Assembly: GCF_921293095.1 (NCBI RefSeq)
Contig: NC_060257.1
Location: 56,022,968-56,086,967, forward strand
Reading direction: 5' to 3'
Length of the DNA stretch: 64,000 nt
From: Ischnura elegans
Lineage: Eukaryota > Arthropoda > Insecta > Odonata > Coenagrionidae
The translations under genes were made by a program, and so were the position numbers. Below the pieces are notes generated by a model, which saw only the letters and a program-made list of their open reading frames with translations, had not been told where the DNA came from and did not search any database. The first letter of the stretch is position 1, and each line of letters begins with the position of its first letter. Positions 55,595 through 64,000 of the stretch are shown one piece after another.

Positions 55595-56685
55595 AAAATT
55601 GAGGGTAAATAATCTTTATTTTTACAATTTGTGGCCCCTGACAAATTAAATTTGGTAATGCAGACAGAAAAATAAGTCCCGGTTATAGCATAATTTTTTA
55701 AAAAATTGACACCTGATAAACATAAAATACTGATTCAAAAATTACTTCATAAAAAACTTGACTTCACTCAGGTGAAAAAGCTTCAAACCACAGCTCTATG
55801 AGTTACAGAATTATGCAATATCCATCTAAGAGATGTAAATGGCTTTTTTAAAGCATAGGTTTTTTTAGTGCCATTTTTGAAGTGATTACTAGAGGGAATC
55901 TAAAGAAACTAAACAAAAACAAGAGGAAAAGTTTACACTGAATGAACTTCTTCGTTCTCCATTTTGAAATAAAATAAGAAAAACAAATCAACAAATTTAC
56001 ATAAAACAAAAAAACTCCTAAGGAACTTAGCAGTGAAGTGAATTGTACGTAGACAAAAGTGAAAGGACAGGTTAATCACAATTAGACGCATTCACAAGAT
56101 AAAACCACATACTTCACACAACTGTTAAATACATCATAGGTGCCAGTCGCAGTACAACCATATATTTAATGACAGCAGCATGAGACAAGGCATACCTCCA
56201 CACGCAAATCACTCGCATACATCCATTCATTCACACATTAAAATGGTCAAGGCTTTGGATGGGAATAAGAAAGACAGCTTGATGAAATGACTCATAGCTT
56301 AACTCACCCTGCTCAGCTATGGATGAGGTGTGATATGAGGCCATCAGCCTAAGAGCCACACAGACTTAAAGTCAAAAATGAGAAGCATTTATGTGGCACC
56401 TTGATCACAAATCACAAACATATCCACTGAATTTATTCTTGATACAAGAACAGGACAAGTAGGGGGAATGGGTTGGGGAGGCAGAAATGGAGGAAGTTTG
56501 CCTTATAAGTAGCATCACAAAAATGTTTGGGGATTCCATACCAATACATTGATATTTAATCTGCTGAACATGCAGAAAAAAATATAAGTCTTATGAGGAA
56601 ATGATGGAAAAAATTGTTTTAACCATCAATTCCATAAAAGAACATCTCCAATGACGACTGCAACTTAAAAGTCTTTGATTGCTCA
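55595..56685 (-). terminator. MARCHF6 3' UTR with polyadenylation signal
   Basis: The stop is followed by about 1.1 kb of low-complexity AT-rich DNA with no TE signature. A minus-strand AATAAA lies at 55620-55615. The extent is inferred from that signal. Confidence 0.5.
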
Positions 56686-56938
56686 CTATGCTGGTACTGA
56701 TGACACTGAGGTTCCACTAGACATACTGGCACTAGGCTTCCTCCGCTGATGGTTATAATTCACAAGCCTCCTTCCAACTAGATACTTGTCATCCCGAATA
56801 TGAGCATAAAGACGTCGGAATTGCTTCACTTGGAAGGTGACCATGAGTATGGCTGCTACAAGCAGTAACAGCGATGGATATATGCTCCTCGCTATCAAAA
56901 TTCGTTTGTACAGTGAACTCACGAGAAGTGGAGCCAAA
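56686..56938 (-). CDS. MARCHF6: MARCHF6 last coding exon, conserved C-terminal element
   Basis: 253 nt including TAG. Acceptor TTCTATAG. Encodes LAPLLVSSLYKRI, a hydrophobic segment, FQVKQFRRLYAHIRDDKYLV, GRRLVNY and a Ser-rich end SGTSVSSVPA. The DKYLVGRRLVNY segment corresponds to the C-terminal element required for Doa10/MARCHF6 activity in yeast and human studies. Confidence 0.93.
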
Positions 56939-59900
56939 CTATAGAAAAGATAACAAACACATAATTACACAAACTGACTATAATAATTATTACATTAAAG
57001 TGTGATTGAAATTTGAGATGGATAAATCATCCCCACTAGATAACAGTTCCAAATATTCAACTTGTTCTCCATTTAAATTTTATACTCATTACTTGTGAGT
57101 TGACTGACTTAATGAATCCTCTAGTAAATGCACAAATGAAATAACCTATAATATAACATAATTTATGAAAAAATAACACGTAGACACTAATTTCCAAAGA
57201 AGAAAGATATCAAACTGAACATGAAATGAGTAGTCATTATCCAATTCTTAGTTTAAATTTAATCCTGATAATGATTCATAAGCTGGAACTTAAGTGCAGG
57301 GGTGTCCTAGTATTTTATTTCGCGGTTTAATTGCAAAGCCTCCACTTTCAACGAGTGAACAGGGTTCAAAATGGTTTTCCAGCTTAGAGATGAAATATTC
57401 TACATTAATATTCCCTCTTCAGATTCACAACTTCTTCAAAAGAATGCTTAGCTTTTTCCTGTTATATAATTATGTTTCTGCAATTTTTTCACACTTTTCC
57501 AATAAAGTTTTCAAATTTAGGGGAGTACCATAACCACCATGGACCCACAGATAAGGATTTTGCGGCAAAAATACAGCAAATAAGGCCATATGATTACACA
57601 ACAAGGGAGAAAACAGATTCAACAAGACTATTTCAGAGCTCACTGCCATAAAAGTTAGTGTAATTTTTCTTATAGTTATGACCGCAAATGCAAGCCCTTT
57701 GGCAAAACACACTAGATATAAATTTGCATCTTTACAGTTGAATATTTTAAATAACCTTATCGTATGATATTACGATATACCTACCCGTGAGCAATTGCAT
57801 AAGGAACTGCCAAAGCTAGTCCTAGTGCCATCAGGAGAGGAGCAGCAAGCTCTAATACAATGAATGACAGTGAAAGATCATGGATGCCATCCCTGTATGC
57901 TCTTTCAAGAGCTCTACGAAGCCACCAATCTGGTGGCCCGAGTATCATAACCAGAGCCACTGCAATTTTGGTATAAAGAACACCCAAAGCCCAGTCTTGC
58001 CACACAAACAATAGTGGAGTCTGGTTGAGTGGAACTCTAAGTGGAACAACTACAACAACTTCCAACAAAAGTCCAAACATAAGTGGGAAAACTCCTGAAA
58101 ATAGAAAAATTGTAATTAGAACAAAAAACAAACTAGCCTAAATGAGAATTAAAGGAATAACACTAATTGTTATTATAAATATTATTACTAATAAATAATG
58201 ATGGAAATTTCTTTAATTAACTTAATCTTTGTTGTTACTTTGGAATTAGGTCACCATAAAAATAAACCAATCAAGAAGTCAATGTTTTGTATTTTTTTAA
58301 TATAATTTATTAGAGTTAAACAACACATTCAAGTAATTATTACATCTTCTCTTCCTTGACGCAAAGAACAAATTAGTATTCAATGCTGGCGGACAGCACT
58401 TCTCAGTGATAAACTTGAGACTTTCACGTTGAAAAGTACAAAAAAGAAACAAACCACCATTCATTCTTTATTCTAGCCAGAGTAAAAATTTAGATTCTTT
58501 CAGCATGTAACTTGGCTACCGTAAAACATAATCTCCTATCACCAGAGGAAATGCTAGTCTGTTATCATGAGATATGGTTGTATAGGGGTCAAACCAACTT
58601 TCCATAATCTATTTCCATGATTTCCAGTATGGATTTTCAAATTTCCCTGACTTCACATTTATGATAGAACAGTTATATAGGGGAAAGAAGGATTTTAAGG
58701 GAAATGCAGCAAGGTGTGCAAACTGTGAAATAAAGTCAAGTAGTAAAAATTGGTCAAGAAGCACCAGGTTGGCACTACTCCCTGCTGCCCAGCAAGGTCA
58801 ACAAAAAGACTGCCTTGCTACTCAAATGCAGCAACACATCATGCATTTAACCATGATTTTCTTCTTTTGACATTCCTTCTAGAGTTTTCTTATGACCATA
58901 ATCTGATTTCCCTAACATTTCATGACTCCCAGACCTGATTTCCCTGATCACCACAACCTTGTCCTTAAGTACTTAAAACCAATCATTTAGGCAAAAATGA
59001 CCTCTTAAGGCCCATAAAACCCCAAATTGCTAGGCTCCTGTTCATAATCCAATCATGCAGTTTTGTATTAATAGCTCTGGCCCTGGGCTGACACTATATA
59101 GGCATTGTACTTCATTAAAAAAAATATCTCGTATATAATGAACTAAAATTGTTAAAAGACAGAAATTAAAACCAGCAGGGAACGTTGAACTTGGGCATTT
59201 TAATCCTGTACCTAAAAGTGAATCTCCGAGGGTAAAAATCCTTGCTATTATAAGACAAAGAAATTTTCTTGGATTGATTAAAAATTTAACTCACCTAGCA
59301 ACAAAATGCATGCCACAGCTGAACGAGCAGCTATAAATAGGCAAGTCCGTATCCTAGGCAGTATGGCGATGCGACCCTGTGCCAGGGCCAGCCCTGCCAG
59401 AAGTCCACCAGCTCGAGCAACTGCCCAGCATACGTATAAGCCACAGGCAGCTGTATAAAGTTCATGAACCTGCAAGAAAATCAGGAAGCATTAATACGCT
59501 AATACTACTGCTTTCACTCAAGGAAAATCCAACTCTAAGCCTTAAAAATGAAAATAATTCAGTAATAAAATGTCAACTGCAGTAGAACCTCACATTAACA
59601 AACTTCTCATTTACAAAGCAACACCAGTTTATCAACTACTCTCCTGGTTCTAATCTAACAGACAGAAAAAACACAAACCTCCCTTATATTTATTTACAAA
59701 GTACGTAGACAGTCCCTGGAAGTGATTACACTTACGTTATTCAAAGTTAAGTGGTTTACTTGGAGAGGGAGCTGACCCATTTAACAATCAAAAATAATGC
59801 ACCAACATTTTAGCTACTATCTAACAAATAAACTGTTGATTTCCAACCCTCCCATCATCAAACATTATAAATAGATGGGTTCACATCGCCAATCCTAAAT

Positions 59901-62876
59901 ATCCACAAGTGTGAAATCTAACTTCAACAAATCACAACTTCATAATGGGCAATCTTTCAAATTTTCAAGGTCCTGGCACGCAAAATCACTCTAATAATTA
60001 ATCAATTCCTAGCTTGAAAGTTCTATGGCCTTGCTGATTTGGGCCACCAGGCATTACAAAATCTTGTCTCATATTCCTCCCACTGGTCAGTAAGGACCAT
60101 AAGCAACTGCAGTTATAATTCCCCTACTTGAAGGTGTATGGATAATCTAGCAAGAGCCAAAGCCATTATAACCTTGGCCACTGGCATTAAAACCTTGTTC
60201 AGAACTCTCTTTTCTTAAGGCCGTTTTACACGGTATATGGAATTGTGCAATCTGACGTACGTGCGAAGGCGCAATCAAAATTGCGTCGAGTAAAGTGGTG
60301 AATTGCTAGAACATATGCGAGAATGGGTGGATGCGAGACGGCAAAATAGCCCCTGTTCTAATTTCGTTCATGCATTCCTGCAATTCCACGCCATTTTAGA
60401 AATTAATGCAGCTCTAACCTACGCAATTCCGTGCCCCGTGTAAAACGGCCTTTAACCATGCTTACTTGGTGGTGTCTACAAGTACAAGGGCCTGGGAAAA
60501 AACTCTCTGAATGAATGAAGTTCAGAAATTTGAGTTCCTTCTACTAAATAAATTAGATGTAAGTTAAAAGAAAGTTTACAATACCTTTCCAGGAGAATTT
60601 GTCGGAAATGTTGTAGCAGAGGCTGGAGGGAGAAGCCACAGGGCTGTGGCCTGACGTCCAAGCCAAACAGGCAAAGTGAGTGCAACAACACTGGCAAACA
60701 CCAGGCTAACACAAAGTAACAGCAGCAAAGCTGCCAAGCGTAGAGGAAAGAAGGGAGGACGAACATACACTTGCACACCCACATTTTGGGGACCTTCCCT
60801 CTGAAGAAGAGCCTGTTGGATATGAATACAAAAGAAACTGAGACATTACACACACACAATTTAAATAAAATATAAAACTAAATAAATACATTAAGTAGCT
60901 ATGGACAATACACATGAGAACACCATGTTTTTAAAAATTATTTAGCACTGTAGTAATTTTTACTCTCACAATTCCAAAGATCAAATAAATTTGAACAAGG
61001 GCACTGAGGTGAGTATAAACAACCAGGATAACAAAAACAATAAATAATTTATCTAATATTAGAAACAAACCTGAAGTACACAAGAATTTATATACAATTA
61101 ATAGTAGAAGATTCATTATTATCCTGAATTTTCAAGTATAAAACACTCAATACCGTAAAACGGCCTGACTTTACCCCAAGCGGCCTGACTTTTCCCCACC
61201 CCGTCAACAATGTTTCATTTCATGGAAATGAATACTATGCTGTCGATTGGGAGAGGTTTTTTTATTTTTCTTGGATTCTTTGGCAACACTGCAAGACATT
61301 AAAAGGTTTTTCCAGTAGTCTTGCATGCTCTAGTGAAGGGTGGTGTTGATTTTGTGAGGAGGGTGTTTTTGTGGTACTAAAGTTTATTTGTAAAAAGTTG
61401 GTGATTGTCGGCCTCCTAGACGCTTCCAGAAAGTGAGTTATGAATTTTTTTACTCAAAATTTACCATAGATCAGCTGCATAAATCATATTTTTGTTCACA
61501 TCAATCACTAAGAATTATATTACCAAGTTTGTGGGACAACGTACCTTTTCAGAGAAATCCGGAATGACTTTACCCCAGACATATTCTTGGGGAAAAGTCA
61601 CATAGTTTCTCATTTCATGAGAATGTTCAATGTTTTATCGTAAAATTACTGTTGAATTTGAGTTTTCTGTTTTCCTTTCCCCTCCCATGTCCTTACACAT
61701 TATTTTCGTTCATTTTTGGTGTAGGCAGTAAAATGCCCTCTAAACATAAAAGAAAGCCAGGTGCCTAGTCTTAAGGTTGATACTTTCTAACATATAAACT
61801 CTTTAAAATACTCCTATGATGTTTCATTTCTCCAAAAATCTTTTCTTGTGTGTGCTACAATAGGAATAAAATGTTGGGGAAAAGTCACCCGATTCCCGCC
61901 TGACTTTGCTCCAACGTTATTGAAAAACAAAAAAAAATATTTTGAATACTTTACTGATCTAAAACGGTGATTTTCAGTAACTGTAAAATATCAACAATCT
62001 AACCTGAAAGAAATAAAAATTTAAAAAAATATTTCGAGCAATTTAAACAAAAAATAAAGTGAGGAGTCAAAATATTTGGGGCAAAGTCAGGCCGTTTTAC
62101 GGTATACAATTTCTTTTTGCTAAGTTTTCGAAGCTTTTTGAGGTGCCTCATGCATAGGAATTACTAGGTCCATTTCTGAAGTAAAGGTGTACATTCCACT
62201 TTGTACCCAATCTCCTAACCTACCACGCTCCCAATAGGATATCCATAAAAAGATAATCTTGGTACTGACCTGGTGGGCAACCCCGAGACCTAATCCAAAT
62301 GGCTGTGGCTGAGGTGGAGGATTGACTGGTTCTTCTGCAACATCATTCTCAGGCTCTTCTGCAACCAATTCCTCCTCAACAATATCCCCCTCTTCATTCA
62401 TCTCTGCTCCATCACCAGCCTCTGGTTCTGGCTCGGCCGCTGCCTGCTGAGCATCAGGGCCATCCTTGGGATCTCCGAGAAGGTACGAATGGAGACCTAG
62501 CAACCAAGATGCACCTAGACACCATCCCCTCACAATGCTCTTCAACCAAACTCGTGCATGAGACTGTTCAAGTATGGCCGGGAGAACCACCTGATTAAGA
62601 CAGACAACCACATTAATATACATATACCATGTATTTTCCTTACATGAAAAAATCCTGCCTGAATTCTTAAAATAACTAACTTTTATGATGCTGACCTGAA
62701 GAAGGAGAAGTTCTAATGAGAGTTCACCACTTCCTGGATGTGCTCCTGGGTGATCAGTGGCACTGATTGATACTGTGTACGGTAGAAATGATGGAAACAA
62801 TGTCCTCAGAAGTTGAACTGGAAGCCACAACATCAGAAGGACCACAGTACCGAAAATCACAGCTGATGCTATAAGC
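56686..62876 (-). CDS. MARCHF6: MARCHF6/TEB4 (Doa10-type) ER E3 ubiquitin ligase, C-terminal six exons
   Basis: Multipass ER membrane ubiquitin ligase of ER-associated degradation, including sterol-pathway substrates (family knowledge). Exons: 62876-62696, 62590-62270, 60812-60585, 59469-59295, 58094-57785, 56938-56686. This is 1468 nt, phase-consistent, 488 codons plus TAG. Recognised from conserved blocks: ELSLELLLLQVVLPAILEQ, LHSYLLGD, YVRPPFFPLRL, HELYTAACGLYVCW, PLRVPLNQTPLL, WQDWALGVLYTKI and the C-terminal element DDKYLVGRRLVNY. About eight hydrophobic segments are visible (for example in 62876-62696, 60812-60585, two in 59469-59295, three in 58094-57785, one in 56938-56686). A Glu/Ala-rich acidic cytosol-type loop is unique-looking at 62270-62590. 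The RING-CH domain and TD domain lie beyond position 64000. Confidence 0.93.
57785..58094 (-). CDS. MARCHF6: MARCHF6 exon (WQDWALGVL block)
   Basis: 310 nt. Acceptor CTATTTTCAG, donor CACGG|GTAGGT. Encodes VFPLMFGLLLEVVVVVPL, PLNQTPLL, WQDWALGVLYTKI, GPPDWWL and LELAAPLLMALGLALAVPYA, three membrane segments. Confidence 0.93.
59295..59469 (-). CDS. MARCHF6: MARCHF6 exon (HELYTAACGLYVCW block)
   Basis: 175 nt. Acceptor CTTGCAG, donor CTAG|GTGAGT. Encodes VHELYTAACGLYVCWAVARA, a near-invariant family block, and a second hydrophobic segment ending AVACILLL. Confidence 0.92.
60218..60451. mobile_element. PIF/Harbinger-like MITE family H, copy 1 (TTA duplication)
   Basis: AGGCCGTTTTACACGG and its inverse CCGTGTAAAACGGCCT bound the element, with TTA at 60215-60217 and 60452-60454. 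In a MARCHF6 intron. Confidence 0.65.
60585..60812 (-). CDS. MARCHF6: MARCHF6 exon (YVRPPFFPLRL block)
   Basis: 228 nt, phase 0. Acceptor CCAACAG, donor AAG|GTATTG. Begins ALLQREGPQNVGVQV, then YVRPPFFPLRL and a long hydrophobic helix ending TLPVWLGRQ. Confidence 0.92.
61153..62102. mobile_element. TA-flanked TIR element in MARCHF6 intron (950 bp)
   Basis: Starts CCGTAAAACGGCCTGACTTT and ends in its inverted partner AAAGTCAGGCCGTTTTACGG, TA on each side. The motif TGACTTT(A/T)CCCC recurs inside (61185, 61568). No coding capacity. Confidence 0.72.
62270..62590 (-). CDS. MARCHF6: MARCHF6 exon with acidic loop
   Basis: 321 nt, phase 0. Acceptor TTAATCAG, donor CAG|GTCAGT. Encodes VVLPAILEQSHARVWLK, LHSYLLGD, then a loop rich in Glu/Ala/Pro, ending LGVAHQ. 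The acidic loop is where vertebrate proteins carry an Asn/Gln-rich stretch. Confidence 0.9.
62696..62876 (-). CDS. MARCHF6: MARCHF6 exon (membrane segment, LELLLLQ block)
   Basis: 181 nt. Acceptor TTTCAG, donor CAG|GTCAGC. Hydrophobic LIASAVIFGTVVLLMLWLPV, then LFPSFLPYTVSISA and ELSLELLLLQ. First base completes a codon from an exon upstream of position 64000. Confidence 0.9.
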
Positions 62877-63692
62877 CTGAAATTCAAAGAGATGAAATAA
62901 TATACCACCACTTTATTGTAGCAAGCAGTTAAAAAAATTATTAATTGCATGACGAACATCTTAATTTGTGGAATCTTTCCACACTAAAACAAGACGAGTT
63001 TCTACGATCATAACACACTAGAAAGATGGTGAGTGATTCTCATAGTAATGCAATAATACACAAATACTACATTGTCAATAGCAGTCAACAAAAATACTAA
63101 TAGCATGAGGAAGATCTTACTTCATGGAATCTTTCCAAGTTAGTATAAGTTCTGTTTCTAAAGCACTAATATACTAGGATGATGGCTGTGGAATTCAAAA
63201 TTCATCATTGATTACCCAATGAAGAGTGGCTCCTAAGAACTGAAGTGCGACAATAGCCAATGTTTTTGTATTGGCCAGACAGGACTAGCTTCTTAACCAG
63301 GAGTAAAGAACACAAACACTAACTAAACAGTATAGACATCACTTCAAGCTCCATAACACTCATACTGGATGTATCTTTCAACTAGAGGTTCTACATTTGG
63401 TTCCAAAAAGATACTAAATGGACACATTGGAACATAGGGAGATTGGACTGTGTGGTAAAGAATTGTTATTACTAGGGATGGGTCGAATAGCAGATTTCTC
63501 GAATTCGAATATCGAATTCGAATATCAAATCATTGCTCGAATATTCGAATACTAAACGATGAATGCAGGAATGTTTGACTAGGTCGCCTATGCAGCAGGA
63601 AACCCAAGATTTTGGCGAGTAATTGTGATTTCCTTTAAAGGATTCAAACAGGAATTTAGCTGATTGATGGAATATTTTAATTTTATGTAAAC
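62877..63692 (-). other. MARCHF6 intron, incomplete at window end
   Basis: The exon at 62876 needs two bases from an upstream exon that is not found before 64000, so this is intron. The only repeat seen is the TCGAAT block at 63473-63560. Confidence 0.6.
63473..63560. repeat. TCGAATATTCGAAT-type repeat
   Basis: GGGATGGGTCGAAT followed by repeated TCGAAT/ATTCGA units. Short interspersed repeat of a type common in arthropods; no coding. Confidence 0.4.
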
Positions 63693-64000
63693 AATAGGGT
63701 AGTTTCCTTCATTAAAAAAAACGAAAGGCATTGATTGTGATTCGGTACCCACCGTTAGAGTATTAATAATATACAAATTATTTGGTTTTAGAAATACCGG
63801 TTTATACGAATGGCAATGGTCAATTTTACCCTCATTTGAAAAAGGCCAGATTGGCGCCCATGCGATGCCACTCCACGTGACGTCACCGTCTGAGATTAGC
63901 AATGCATACATGAGGCACAGAGCTCAGGGAAACATGGTCTTAATAATCACCTATTAACACTGCCTAAGGTCGGAAAGTTTCCTTCGTTTGATGAGGTATT
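63693..64000. mobile_element. MITE family G, copy 3 (cut by window end)
   Basis: Starts AATAGGGTAGTTTCC and follows copy 2 in the same orientation to the end of the window. Confidence 0.6.

Noticed and set aside
59582-59660. CAGTAGAACCTCACATTAAC as the end of another TA-type MITE
   Set aside because: No inverted partner was found within the next 1.5 kb.

Overview
This is animal genomic DNA with large, AT-rich, transposon-filled introns, most likely from an arthropod (probably an insect; the species cannot be told from sequence). The evidence is three split genes with GT-AG introns, a mariner relic, a Penelope-like element fragment, tRNA-derived SINE-like sequences and many short TIR elements. 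All three genes lie on the minus strand, so they read from high to low coordinates.

Layout, high to low. (1) About 55.6-62.9 kb: the last six coding exons of a MARCHF6/TEB4 (Doa10-type) ER membrane E3 ubiquitin ligase. Its RING-CH half lies beyond position 64000. (2) 22862-52511: a complete DDX5/p68 (fly Rm62) DEAD-box RNA helicase in 12 coding exons. They sum to 2709 nt (902 codons plus stop) with every splice phase consistent. It has an Arg-Asp dipeptide and Gly-rich N-terminus and a 312-residue Ser/His-rich C-terminus. A probable non-coding last exon lies at 15605-16529. (3) 1169-15207: the first 287 codons of a second DDX5-type helicase, head-to-tail with the first. Exons 3-6 have exactly the same lengths and phases as its neighbour (126, 112, 189, 180 nt), so this is a tandem duplication. 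The copy has a short Asn/Gly-rich N-terminus in place of the RD tract, and its start codon appears to be split by intron 1. The exons for motifs III-VI lie below position 1.

Most of the rest is intron and intergenic DNA with TEs: TA-flanked pogo/Tigger-like elements in at least six families, hAT-like elements with 8-bp (one with 5-bp) duplications, PIF/Harbinger-like MITEs, a 3-kb element with 58-bp perfect inverted ends, a dead mariner, and a Penelope-like GIY-YIG endonuclease fragment with inverted terminal repeats and a 14-bp target duplication. The two helicases would act on nuclear RNA (splicing, transcription, RNP remodelling); the ligase acts in ER-associated degradation. Nothing in the sequence links the ligase to the helicases beyond adjacency.

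All exon calls were made by eye from reading frame, splice consensus and remembered family conservation; no alignment or transcript data were available.
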